Assembly: GCA_964617955.1 (NCBI GenBank)
Contig: CAZTXB010000008.1
Span: 1 to 64,000 of the forward strand
Length of the DNA stretch: 64,000 nucleotides
Reading direction: 5' to 3'
Origin: JABWCE01 sp964617955
Lineage (GTDB): Bacteria > Bacteroidota > Bacteroidia > NS11-12g > UBA9320
The translations under genes were made by a program, and so were the position numbers. Every line of letters starts with the position of its first letter. Positions within the stretch are counted from its first letter, which is position 1. Under the pieces are notes generated by a model. That model was given only the letters and a program-made list of their open reading frames with translations. It ran no database searches and had not been told where the DNA came from. Below are positions 45,493 to 54,059 of the stretch, piece by piece.

Positions 45493-45717
45493 TCAGTTCT
45501 CGTTGTCAGCTTTTCGATTGTCTTTTGGTTCTTCGTTCATGCCTTCGCGAATTTTGTCTTTGACATCGTTTTTAGCATTGTTAAACTCTCTTATTCCTGA
45601 TCCCAGTCCTCTCATCAGTTCAGGAATTTTTTTACCTCCAAATAAAAGAAGCACAACAATAAAAATGAGTATCCACTCCGAGCCACCCGGCATTCCAAAT
45701 AATAGTATTCCGTTCAT
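45493..45717 (-). CDS. tatA: Twin-arginine translocase subunit TatA
   Basis: A 74-residue protein forming the Tat pore. It has the short N-terminal transmembrane helix (W-I-L-I-F-I-V-V-L-L-L-F-G), the F-G-x-K-K-I-P-E-L hinge, an amphipathic helix with G-L-G-S-G-I-R-E-F and a charged tail. It is TatA-like rather than TatB by length. It heads the tatA-gatA-transglycosylase-SGNH operon. tatC is not in the window. Confidence 0.93.
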   Translation of the reverse strand: MNGILLFGMPGGSEWILIFIVVLLLFGGKKIPELMRGLGSGIREFNNAKNDVKDKIREGMNEEPKDNRKADNEN

Positions 45718-45730
45718 TTTATTTTTTTTG

Positions 45731-45738
45731 CAAATTTA
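45731..45738 (-). promoter_or_regulatory. -7 box of the tatA operon
   Basis: TAAATTTG on the minus strand fits TAnnTTTG, 13 bp before the ATG. No -33 box at standard spacing. Confidence 0.45.
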
Positions 45739-45887
45739 AACTTTTTATTGATGCGTATGAATGAGTTATACAACTTATGTCCATTTTGAAGGCATTTACT
45801 CTGCCTTAAAACAGGCCTGCGGTAACTTCTTCGAACCTTCTGAAAAATCACGTAAAACTTACCGCTGATTCTCTGGCAATCGTTTCT

Positions 45888-45922
45888 TTCAGGGCCGGAG
45901 TGTTTAATGAACTGCAGACCCT
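45888..45922. repeat. Possible relic of the MITE-like element
   Basis: AGGGCC (45891-45896) followed closely by TGAACTGCAGACCCTA (45907-45922) resembles the two ends of the element joined with the centre deleted. The match is weak. Confidence 0.3.
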
Positions 45923-45979
45923 ATTACCATTTTTAAATTATTGATTTACTTGATTTTACAAGCTTATTAAACTGCCGCC

Positions 45980-47038
45980 TTATAGTTTCACAACACCGGG
46001 CAACTCATAAATCAGATTTTCAGAATAAACCATGGCAGGCGTTTTAAAGCCGCATTCGAATGTGCCGCTCAGAATCTTCCGGGATATGAGAACCGAGGCC
46101 AAGGCAGTAAGCGTATACCCATCGGGCGTTCGCAACTTCATACTCAGGGCTTTTCCAGACTTGTTTTTCACCTCTGCCCATACCAAAGTGCTGGCCTTGC
46201 TTCGCGATTCGGCATCGGGACCTGGCGAGCGCTGGTCAATTTTTTTCTGTATGCGGTCTCTCATCCATTTTTTTCTCAGAATTCCGTTATACAAAAATTG
46301 GAATTTCAAAAAGTAAAATACTTTGGGAGTTGCGCCTATATAGGTTTCAATGTTCGGGATCGCTGTGCTCACATAGGCGGTGCTGAGGTCTCCCCACGGA
46401 ATATTGATGACAAAACGTTTCTTGTCCCCAAAATCAATCCAAAAGCCATCGCCTCCAAAGGTGGTTTTAACCAATTCTCCATTTTTCCTTTTCAGAGCCC
46501 CTTCTCCCAATCGGCCATTGACAGTGGTTGCCGTGCCATGCGATACATCTCCCCCCACGGTTACAAAGGCAATTTTTAAAAATTCGGCTTCAGGCATGGC
46601 TTTCTTAAGAGCCAGAGCCATGCAATCGGTTGGCACTACATCAAAACCTACACCCGGCATGAGCATGATCTCCGCAACCTTTGCTTTTTCGCCGTAGGCC
46701 TTTATCGACTCAAACACCTTTACATCCCCGTTGATGTCCAGATAATGCGTTTTGGATTTTAAGCAAGCTTCAATCATGGTCAAGGCTGTGTTTACGAAAG
46801 GGCCTGCGGCATTAATCACAATAGGCGCTTGCAGTAGCAAATCATGCAATGCTGCTTCGTCCTCTAGACTCACGGCTCTAAAGGGAAGGTTCCATTGTTT
46901 GCCTTGTGTTTCAATTTTTTTTGCATTGCGTCCGGCTATGATAATATCCAGACCCTTGGCCAAACACTCCTCTACAATGAGCTCTCCGGTATAGCCATAA
47001 GCACCATAAATAATCGCTTGAAATTTCCTTTTCATCAT
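45980..47038 (-). CDS. Saccharopine dehydrogenase-like NADP-binding protein
   Basis: A 352-residue Rossmann enzyme opening I-I-Y-G-A-Y-G-Y-T-G-E-L-I with A-G-R-N near residue 37 and V-I-N-A-A-G-P-F at about 75. This matches the saccharopine-dehydrogenase-like/trans-acting enoyl reductase group, where reactions vary widely, so the substrate is not predicted. The start is the ATG at 47038 rather than the upstream TTG. A near-consensus TTAATTTG ends 6 nt before it, consistent with little or no leader. Confidence 0.82.
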   Translation of the reverse strand: MMKRKFQAIIYGAYGYTGELIVEECLAKGLDIIIAGRNAKKIETQGKQWNLPFRAVSLEDEAALHDLLLQAPIVINAAGPFVNTALTMIEACLKSKTHYLDINGDVKVFESIKAYGEKAKVAEIMLMPGVGFDVVPTDCMALALKKAMPEAEFLKIAFVTVGGDVSHGTATTVNGRLGEGALKRKNGELVKTTFGGDGFWIDFGDKKRFVINIPWGDLSTAYVSTAIPNIETYIGATPKVFYFLKFQFLYNGILRKKWMRDRIQKKIDQRSPGPDAESRSKASTLVWAEVKNKSGKALSMKLRTPDGYTLTALASVLISRKILSGTFECGFKTPAMVYSENLIYELPGVVKL

Positions 47039-47063
47039 GGTTTGCAAATTAACAGGTATTCAC

Positions 47064-47430
47064 TTATTGAATCTTTTTTTTAACAAAATATAATTGGCTA
47101 AACCCTACCCTTTTTCTCTGTTCCCAATCTTCTTTGTCTGCATGTTTTTCGAGCAGTAAATTTAATGCCTTAAACACACTTGAAAATTTTTGATTGGTTT
47201 CATTTTCTCCTACTGCAATTTGTTCCGCTAATAGCTTATAATCGATAGCGAATTGCTTAAGCGCTATGAATGCTCTTACAATATGGAGATTCATTTGAAT
47301 GGCCTTTTCGCTTCGCGAAATGCTGGCAAGCATGGTGATTCCATGCGCAGTGAATGCAAAGGGTAGATATAAATCAGGGCGGTGTTTTTTTTGAACTCGT
47401 CACAATTTGTGATGAGTTCAAATTTCCTAA
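47064..47430 (-). pseudogene. Broken ORF6N-domain gene
   Basis: The open frame 47064-47333 gives the C-terminal part of an ORF6N/KilA-N-type protein, and reading upstream continues as P-F-A-F-T-A-H-G-I-T-M-L, the family signature. The frame then breaks at a run of eight T (47385-47392 on the plus strand). Removing one base joins it to N-S-S-Q-I-V-T-S-S, the preceding family motif. The expected N-terminal half is absent. ORF6N proteins are common in mobile elements and phages, so this is a remnant of an acquired gene. Confidence 0.7.
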
Positions 47431-47625
47431 TTCAAGCTTTTTCTTGGATGATTGTTATCTCCATAATGATTTAGAAACACTAACGTAAATGATCTGATAC
47501 TAAAAATCAAACCCTTTGTTCCTTCTTGGGTTTATTAATGGTCCTCTTCCCAGCCAATGTCGAACAAGGTTCCCATGAAAGGTGAAGATAGAAGAAATCG
47601 GCCCAGGGAGAAAAATACTCGCTAT

Positions 47626-48339
47626 TTACCTTATTAAAACTTTAATGGTTTTGAAAAATGCCTGGTTTGCAAGTTTAATAAAATAAATGCCTTGGGGAAA
47701 ATTGCTTAAATCAAGTTTTGCAATTCCTCCATAAAAATGTAAATCAAAAGTTGCAAGTTCTTCCCCTATACAATTGGTTAACTTTAAATGAGTTGGGATA
47801 AATGCATTTGAGGCTGCTATGCTTAGCACTCCATTTGACGGATTTGGATAAACATTTATATTAACCTGCATAGGCTGCTGAATAGCGAGCCTCGACTCAT
47901 GAGCAACCGTTTGGCAATTTTTATTATTTAAAAGTTCTTCCTCAGTTTCTTTTTTTATGCTATCAATAAGGGCACCCTTTAAAGTAATGGTGGCACAAAA
48001 TTTAGTTTCGGGAACACTGATGTCCCATATCATTGCCAGTGTTATACTGAGTGTATCCTCTTTACCCTTGCCAATGTTTTTAGAGGCATATCTAAAAAAA
48101 TAACCGTACTGAACATTGCCAAACGTGACATTAATTGAGTATTTATCTCCTACTTTGATGCTATCAGGTCCATTATTCCTTAATATACATTTTGCTTCAT
48201 AAGTCCCCTTTATTCTTGAAACAATGGTGTCACCTTCGGCTGGTCGATAAACAATAGTTTCGCTCTCTACTTTTCTTCCTTGACCGGAGGAGTGTAAGCA
48301 AGTAAGCGCCAATAAAGCAATAGAAATGAGCTTTTTCAA
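47626..48339 (-). CDS. Small secreted protein with T9SS sorting domain (a)
   Basis: A 237-residue protein with a signal peptide (ending H-S-S-G-Q), a beta-sandwich domain with R-N-N-G-P-D-S-I-K-V-G-D at about 53 and two Cys near 116 and 141, and a type A T9SS domain starting at about 160 (V-Y-P-N-P-S-N-G). Its start overlaps the stop of the upstream paralogue by 4 bp. The N-G-P-D segment resembles CARDB/DUF11-like beta domains. No function is known. Confidence 0.8.
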   Translation of the reverse strand: MKKLISIALLALTCLHSSGQGRKVESETIVYRPAEGDTIVSRIKGTYEAKCILRNNGPDSIKVGDKYSINVTFGNVQYGYFFRYASKNIGKGKEDTLSITLAMIWDISVPETKFCATITLKGALIDSIKKETEEELLNNKNCQTVAHESRLAIQQPMQVNINVYPNPSNGVLSIAASNAFIPTHLKLTNCIGEELATFDLHFYGGIAKLDLSNFPQGIYFIKLANQAFFKTIKVLIR

Positions 48340-49064
48340 TGTATGATGTTTAGTTTACCATAAAAAGAGCATATAGCATTAGAAAATTTTACTATATATA
48401 CACCGGCAGGTATATCCATGGTTGACAAAGACTCATTTTTATTGAAATTAGAACTCTGTGATGCTCTTAAAATTTGGCCTTTCAAATTACACAGTTCAAT
48501 TTTATATCCGGATACATTTTCATCAAATTTAAAATTTACAAAGGCATTAGCAGGGTTAGGGTAAATATTCACCTGGTTTTTGATGAGGATGTTTTCAACA
48601 AAACTTGTTGCAGAACGATGTTTTACTGTGATATAGGATGAATTGTCATTTTGCATTTTAAGAGATTCACTTCTTAAACTATCCGGAGATCGGTTGATTG
48701 CTCCCAATGTTGAAATACCCAAACTATAATAATTATTATCATAGGGAGCATTGAATGGAATAGTCGTGCTGAATATTTCAGAATCACCTGCAAGTGTAAT
48801 TTTGCTACAGTATACCGTTCTTCTTTTGAATAAGGTATCATTACTTTTAGGATAAAAGCGTATGGTATCATTCGGTTTTAATGCATCCGGCCCTTTGTTA
48901 AAAACGCTGAATTTTACCAAAAGCGTCCCTGGGGACTTAATTGAACTGTTGACCAAGGGGCTGACAATAGATACTTTCAAATCGGCAATACGTGCTTGTT
49001 GACTGTAAGTATTCAGTGTAAAAGTCATCATTGAACCTAAAAATATTTTGTTTAATAAATTCAT
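48336..49064 (-). CDS. Small secreted protein with T9SS sorting domain (b)
   Basis: A 242-residue protein with the same plan as its downstream neighbour: signal peptide (ending N-T-Y-S-Q), a beta sandwich with N-K-G-P-D-A-L-K-P-N-D at about 56, and a type A T9SS domain from about 165 (I-Y-P-N-P-A-N-A). The pair arose by tandem duplication and is translationally coupled. Both genes are visibly richer in A+T than atpDC next door. Confidence 0.8.
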   Translation of the reverse strand: MNLLNKIFLGSMMTFTLNTYSQQARIADLKVSIVSPLVNSSIKSPGTLLVKFSVFNKGPDALKPNDTIRFYPKSNDTLFKRRTVYCSKITLAGDSEIFSTTIPFNAPYDNNYYSLGISTLGAINRSPDSLRSESLKMQNDNSSYITVKHRSATSFVENILIKNQVNIYPNPANAFVNFKFDENVSGYKIELCNLKGQILRASQSSNFNKNESLSTMDIPAGVYIVKFSNAICSFYGKLNIIH

Positions 49065-49248
49065 TTTTTAAACATTATCAATTTGGCAAACGATTCTATC
49101 CATAGGAAAACAAATTTAATATAATTTGTAATAAAATTTTTTCCTCCTGCTTCTCGTTCATAAAAATGATCCCCTGCTAATGTAAAATGTTCCATGGTGT
49201 GTAAGGGATTGCAAAAGGTAATGGCAAAAGGTTTATCAGGGGGCTAAA

Positions 49249-49279
49249 TAGGGCCTCTTGAACTTTTTATGCAGACCCT
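49249..49279. repeat. Relic of the MITE-like element
   Basis: TAGGGCCT (49249-49256) followed by TTGAACTTTTTATGCAGACCC (part of 49258-49279) reproduces the left end and the mutated right end of the element with the interior missing. Confidence 0.45.
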
Positions 49280-49340
49280 TTGATAAAATGTATTCTCAAG
49301 GAGATTTTTAGAATAAGTAAAAAATAAATTCATCATAATA

Positions 49341-49370
49341 AAAAACCCCGAGACGTAAATCCCGGGGTTT
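49341..49370 (-). terminator. Terminator of atpD-atpC
   Basis: On the minus strand AAACCCCG (49370-49363) pairs with CGGGGTTT (49350-49343), followed by a T-run, 28 bp past the atpC stop. Confidence 0.85.
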
Positions 49371-49397
49371 ATCATTTTTTAGAAATTTATGTCAGGC

Positions 49398-49628
49398 CTA
49401 AGCCAAAACGATGATTTTGTTTTTTAAAAATTCAACAATCCCACCAGTAATTTCAAACTCCTTGCTCCCTTCGGCCGTCTTAACGGTGATTATTCCCTTT
49501 TCCAGACTAGAAATTAAGTTGGCGTGATTATGCAAAGTTTCGAACTTTCCTCCGCTTCCCGGAAATTTTACCGAAATGGCTTCGCCTGAAAAAAGCGATT
49601 TGTCGGGGGTTATGATTTCTATTTCCAT
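49398..49628 (-). CDS. atpC: F1 ATP synthase epsilon subunit (short form)
   Basis: A 76-residue protein, M-E-I-E-I-I-T-P-D-K-S-L-F-S-G-E with the following beta-sandwich strands. Only the N-terminal beta domain is present; the C-terminal helical hairpin that inhibits ATP hydrolysis in E. coli is missing, which is common in Bacteroidota. It starts 2 bp after atpD and is followed by a strong terminator. Confidence 0.93.
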   Translation of the reverse strand: MEIEIITPDKSLFSGEAISVKFPGSGGKFETLHNHANLISSLEKGIITVKTAEGSKEFEITGGIVEFLKNKIIVLA

Positions 49629-49630
49629 GG

Positions 49631-51139
49631 TTATTTTGAAGCTTCGGCTAACATCTTTTCTCCTTTAGCAATGGCATCTTCAATAGTACCTACAAGGTTA
49701 AAGGCCGCTTCGGGATACTGATCCACTTCACCATTCATGATCATGTTGAATCCTTTGATGGTTTCGTTAATTTCTACCAACACGCCTTTCATTCCTGTAA
49801 ATTGTTCAGCCACATGGAAAGGCTGCGACAAGAAACGCTGAACACGACGAGCGCGGTGTACTGCCAGTTTATCTTCCTCAGAAAGTTCATCCATACCAAG
49901 AATGGCAATAATATCTTGTAACTCTTTGTATCGCTGCAACAACTGCTTCACATTTTGGGCACAATCGTAATGGGCATCACCCAAAATTTCACGGCTCAAA
50001 ATTCTTGAAGTCGAATCCAATGGATCTACCGCAGGGTAAATTCCCAATTCTGCAATCTTACGACTTAACACGGTGGTGGCATCCAAGTGCGCAAAGGTGG
50101 TAGCCGGTGCAGGGTCTGTCAAGTCATCGGCAGGTACATAAACTGCTTGTACCGAAGTGATGGATCCTCTTGTGGTCGAGGTGATCCTTTCCTGCATCAC
50201 ACCCATTTCAGAGGCAAGGGTAGGCTGGTATCCAACCGCTGAAGGCATACGACCCAAAAGGGCTGACACTTCAGAACCTGCTTGTGTAAAACGGAAAATG
50301 TTGTCGATGAAGAACAGAATGTCCTTTCCACCGCTTTTTTCATCTCCATCCCTGAAATATTCGGCAATGGCTAATCCCGATAGTGCCACACGGGCACGTG
50401 CTCCCGGAGGTTCGTTCATCTGTCCAAACACCAAAGTCGCCTGAGATTTTTCCAATTCTTTTTTATCTACTTTGCTCAAATCCCAACCGCCTTCTTCCAT
50501 GCTGTGTTGAAATTCTTTGCCATATTTTATAACGCCTGATTCTATCATCTCACGAAGCAAATCGTTTCCTTCGCGTGTTCTTTCACCCACTCCCGCAAAA
50601 ACCGACATTCCTTCATAAGCTTTGGCAATGTTATTGATAAGCTCCATAATCAATACGGTTTTACCAACTCCCGCTCCTCCAAACAAACCAATTTTACCCC
50701 CTTTGGCGTAAGGCTCTAACAAATCGATAACTTTAATACCGGTATAAAGCGGTTCGGACTGTGTAGATAATTTATCATAGGTGGGGGCTTCCTGGTGAAT
50801 GCCTCTACCATTGCTGTTATCTAAATCACCGATTCCATCAATGGCCTCTCCTACCACATTCAACAAGCGGCCGCGAATCGATTCACCGATAGGCATTTTG
50901 ATTCCGCCGGCAGTGTCAACTACTTCCATTCCCCTCAACAAACCTTCTGAAGAATCCATGGCTACTGTACGCACCAGGTTTTCACCTAAATGTTGCTGAG
51001 CTTCCAGAACGATGCGGGTTCCGTCGTCACGGGTAACGTAAAGTGCATCATAAATTTTGGGAAGTTTTGAGCCTTCGCCTTCAAAACTAACATCCACTAC
51101 GGGACCAATGATTTGAACGATTTTTCCTTTATTTGACAT
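49631..51139 (-). CDS. atpD: F1 ATP synthase beta subunit
   Basis: The catalytic subunit of ATP synthase, 502 residues. Walker A is G-G-A-G-V-G-K-T at 154-161, followed by G-E-R-T-R-E-G-N-D and the D-I-L-F-F-I-D-N-I-F-R Walker B. The S-A-V-G-Y-Q-P-T-L region is intact. Only atpD and atpC occur here, so the remaining atp genes must lie elsewhere, as is usual in this phylum. Confidence 0.98.
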   Translation of the reverse strand: MSNKGKIVQIIGPVVDVSFEGEGSKLPKIYDALYVTRDDGTRIVLEAQQHLGENLVRTVAMDSSEGLLRGMEVVDTAGGIKMPIGESIRGRLLNVVGEAIDGIGDLDNSNGRGIHQEAPTYDKLSTQSEPLYTGIKVIDLLEPYAKGGKIGLFGGAGVGKTVLIMELINNIAKAYEGMSVFAGVGERTREGNDLLREMIESGVIKYGKEFQHSMEEGGWDLSKVDKKELEKSQATLVFGQMNEPPGARARVALSGLAIAEYFRDGDEKSGGKDILFFIDNIFRFTQAGSEVSALLGRMPSAVGYQPTLASEMGVMQERITSTTRGSITSVQAVYVPADDLTDPAPATTFAHLDATTVLSRKIAELGIYPAVDPLDSTSRILSREILGDAHYDCAQNVKQLLQRYKELQDIIAILGMDELSEEDKLAVHRARRVQRFLSQPFHVAEQFTGMKGVLVEINETIKGFNMIMNGEVDQYPEAAFNLVGTIEDAIAKGEKMLAEASK

Positions 51140-51336
51140 GTGTTTTTGGTACTATGAATTTTGCCGCGAAATTAGGATTAATAATTTATAAAGAAAAGCA
51201 AATATTTTAAGTATTCTGAATGGCCATATTTAGATAAAAAAAATACCTTTTTTTCAGCCTGCACTCAGCCATTCAATATAAAATCTTCATCTCTATAAAC
51301 TATTATTTTCAACAATTAGCTACCTTCGTATTTGTT

Positions 51337-52326
51337 TTGTTCAGGAAATTAAATTTTTTTCTACTTACGGCTCTTTTTCTAATTAAGCTACCTTGTGCCA
51401 AGGCTCAGTTTGATTACAGACCTGCCTCGGGTGACAAATTCGTGTATCTCATCTCGAAGGATGCTCACCGATTTGAGTCCACTTTTGTATTAAATATTCA
51501 GAACAAACTGTCTTCGTTTTACTTTTTTTGGAACGATAAACAGGCGAAAAGAGGATGCTGGACCGAAAGTCCAAACGCCCCATTTATTGTCATCAACAAT
51601 CTGCATGATTCCGGAATTATCACCAATGGCCAACTTCTTTTTTTCTCACCTGAACTCTTTGCAAAAATAAAAATAGGAAAACCCATCACTCTGGTGGTAC
51701 AAAATTCACTTCTTGAATTCAATTTGGTGAATTCCGAAAATTACGCCTTGCCCATTTCGGGCAATGCCATTCCCATGAAAGTTTTCAATTTGGCCACAGC
51801 CGATCAAAAGTATACGATTCAGGTACTCGACAATCCCTCTTTCCCGCTGATTACTTCCTTTGTATCTGATTACTTATGGAACCTTCAATCGATCATGCCA
51901 TTGCCTACCTATCCTATTACCGAAAATCTTGTGGGATTGAAATCGACGGATAGAAAGGCTGGATTATTTTACCGTTACATCTCGGGAACTTGCAGCTCCC
52001 TGGAGGCCAGTTTTACTGAAAACTACAGGGATATAAACTTTGTCGAATTTTTTTGCCCCACTGTTGGGGTTCGCTATACCCTCAAAAATGACACCATTTC
52101 CTCCCTGTGTTTATTTTCGGAACTTAAAAAAAAGGATGGGTACCTTTGGCAAACTTACCAAGGGGTGATATGGAATGAATTTGGATTGGGAACCAAAAGG
52201 AGTAAGATTGAACAAGTCTTTGGGAAAGGTATCGCAAAGCCCGGTGGCAAATGGTATTATCCCGATAAGCGTTTTTACCTGATTTACAACCCCTTAAACA
52301 ATTTGGTAGAAGTGGAATACGAGTAA
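51337..52326 (+). CDS. Secreted protein of unknown function
   Basis: A 329-residue protein with a signal peptide (ending A-K-A-Q) and beta-rich, aromatic-rich sequence; no family recognised. The last 60 residues (W-N-E-F-G-L-G-T-K-R-S-K and Y-Y-P-D-K-R-F-Y-L) resemble a small fold seen in periplasmic proteins, but I cannot name it. There is no ATG before the signal peptide; the only start is TTG at 51337, with TACCTTCG at 51321-51328 as a possible -7 box. It may therefore have almost no leader. Confidence 0.65.
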   Translation: MFRKLNFFLLTALFLIKLPCAKAQFDYRPASGDKFVYLISKDAHRFESTFVLNIQNKLSSFYFFWNDKQAKRGCWTESPNAPFIVINNLHDSGIITNGQLLFFSPELFAKIKIGKPITLVVQNSLLEFNLVNSENYALPISGNAIPMKVFNLATADQKYTIQVLDNPSFPLITSFVSDYLWNLQSIMPLPTYPITENLVGLKSTDRKAGLFYRYISGTCSSLEASFTENYRDINFVEFFCPTVGVRYTLKNDTISSLCLFSELKKKDGYLWQTYQGVIWNEFGLGTKRSKIEQVFGKGIAKPGGKWYYPDKRFYLIYNPLNNLVEVEYE

Positions 52327-52512
52327 AAAGCTTGACAGGCCTTCTTTGTTACTGTCTAAATTTTAAAAAATCAAATTTTGGTTTAAACGACTTTTATTTT
52401 AGAGCTACACGATTACAGCCCCTTCGGAAAGGATCCTTGCTTTTGAGTTTCGAACTCAAAAGTCAACTGTTTAGTTTTAATTTTACCCAAAAACAGCATG
52501 AGTCTCTGACCT

Positions 52513-53955
52513 TTAAGACTCCAAGGCCTTTTTCATTTTCTCGGATGCGATTTTAGGATCGGCCTTGCCAAGCGAGATTTTCATGACCTCACCCATAAAC
52601 AATCCGAGCAAACCGGTTTTTCCGGCTTTATACTCTTCAACTTTTGCCGGATACTTGCTCAGTGCTTCCGCAACCCATGCATCCAACTCGTCTGTATCGG
52701 TCGATTGAAGAAGGTTTAATTTTTCAGCTAACTGAATAGGTTCAGAAAGTGGATGATCGAGCATTTCTGAAAATATTTTTTGTGCTGCGGTATGGCTAAC
52801 CCGGTTGCTGTCAATCAGGCCGATTAAGTCGGCAATTGACTTAGGTTCTATCTGGACTTCAGTAAAATCCAGTGCCTTTTCGTTCAGCCAGGCCTTGAGG
52901 TTTACCATGGTCCAGTTGGCTGCCGCTTTGTAATTGCTCGTATTTTTACAAATGGCCTCAAAAAAAGCGGCCATTTCTTTGCTTTCTGTTAACACGCCTG
53001 CGTCGTAGGCCTTTAACCCGTATTGCCCTATAAATTTTTGATACAAGACTTCCGGCAATTCAGGCATGGATTCGGCTATCCGGGCTATATCCGCTTCGGT
53101 GATAATAAGAGGTGGTAAGTCAGGTTCAGGAAAGTAGCGGTAATCATTCACTTCCTCCTTGCTTCGCATACTAAAGGTATTGCTCTTTAAGGCGTCAAAG
53201 CTTCTCGTTTCCGAAACAATGGTTTCCCCATTTTCAATGGCCTTAATCTGTCTCTCGGTTTCGTATTCAATAGCCCTCTTAACATTGCTCATTGAATTCA
53301 TGTTTTTAACCTCCACTTTGGTACCAAATTCTTTCTGTCCTTTCGGTCGAACCGAAATATTGCAATCGCAACGCAAACTGCCTTCTTCCATGTTTCCGTC
53401 ACAAACGTCTAAATACCTTAAGGTTTTTCTTACTTCGGTTAAAAACTGGTACGCCTCTTCACCGGTTCTGATGTCGGGTTCTGTCACAATTTCTATAAGG
53501 GGTGTCCCTGCACGGTTGTAGTCGATTAAGGAGTTTTCAATATCGAGATCGTGCATACTTTTGCCGGTATCCTCTTCCATGTGGGCGCGTGTAAGATGGA
53601 TATCTTTTGTGGAGCCATCCTTGAGTTTCACCCTCACCTTTCCTCCTACACAAATTGGGGTATCAAACTGGGTAATCTGATAACCCTTAGGCAAATCGGC
53701 ATAAAAGTAATTTTTTCGGGAATATTTATTAAAGCGCTCTATACGGCTGCCAAAGGCTAAACCCACGCGAATCGCCTTCTCTACAGCTTCTTTATTATGC
53801 CTGGGCAAAGTGCCGGGATGTCCCAAACTTATTGGCGATACGTTTGTGTTGGGATGGTTTCCGTATTCAGCTCTATCCGGACTAAATGCTTTGCTTTTGG
53901 TGAGTAATTGGGCGTGTATTTCAAGGCCAATAACCACTTCATATTCGGTGCTCAT
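52513..53955 (-). CDS. gatB: Asp/Glu-tRNA amidotransferase subunit B
   Basis: The kinase/transamidation subunit of GatCAB, 480 residues. It opens Y-E-V-V-I-G-L-E-I-H-A-Q-L and contains Y-S-R-K-N-Y-F-Y-A-D-L-P-K-G-Y-Q-I-T, the H-x-E-E-D-T-G-K-S segment and G-S-L-R-C-D-C-N-I-S. The C-terminal YqeY-like tRNA-binding domain (about 330-480) is complete. A -7 box (TACCTTTG) lies 11 bp upstream. gatA is in a separate operon. Confidence 0.96.
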   Translation of the reverse strand: MSTEYEVVIGLEIHAQLLTKSKAFSPDRAEYGNHPNTNVSPISLGHPGTLPRHNKEAVEKAIRVGLAFGSRIERFNKYSRKNYFYADLPKGYQITQFDTPICVGGKVRVKLKDGSTKDIHLTRAHMEEDTGKSMHDLDIENSLIDYNRAGTPLIEIVTEPDIRTGEEAYQFLTEVRKTLRYLDVCDGNMEEGSLRCDCNISVRPKGQKEFGTKVEVKNMNSMSNVKRAIEYETERQIKAIENGETIVSETRSFDALKSNTFSMRSKEEVNDYRYFPEPDLPPLIITEADIARIAESMPELPEVLYQKFIGQYGLKAYDAGVLTESKEMAAFFEAICKNTSNYKAAANWTMVNLKAWLNEKALDFTEVQIEPKSIADLIGLIDSNRVSHTAAQKIFSEMLDHPLSEPIQLAEKLNLLQSTDTDELDAWVAEALSKYPAKVEEYKAGKTGLLGLFMGEVMKISLGKADPKIASEKMKKALES

Positions 53956-53966
53956 TTATAAAAATG

Positions 53967-53974
53967 CAAAGGTA
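53967..53974 (-). promoter_or_regulatory. -7 box of gatB
   Basis: TACCTTTG on the minus strand fits TAnnTTTG, 11 bp from the ATG. Confidence 0.5.
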
Positions 53975-54059
53975 AGATGTTTTAGGTTTCTAAAATTCAT
54001 TAAATCGCGAGTCCTTGAAGATCTCATAATTTATAAGGAAAAATTGCGTTTTTTGTGTA

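Larger units (their letters stand above)
49065..49397. other. Intergenic region with MITE relic and terminator
   Basis: No gene is seen. The region contains a decayed element end (49249-49279) inside a weak palindrome formed by TTTATCA and TGATAAA, and the atp terminator. The rest is AT-rich sequence upstream of the paralogous T9SS pair, with no clear promoter. Confidence 0.6.
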
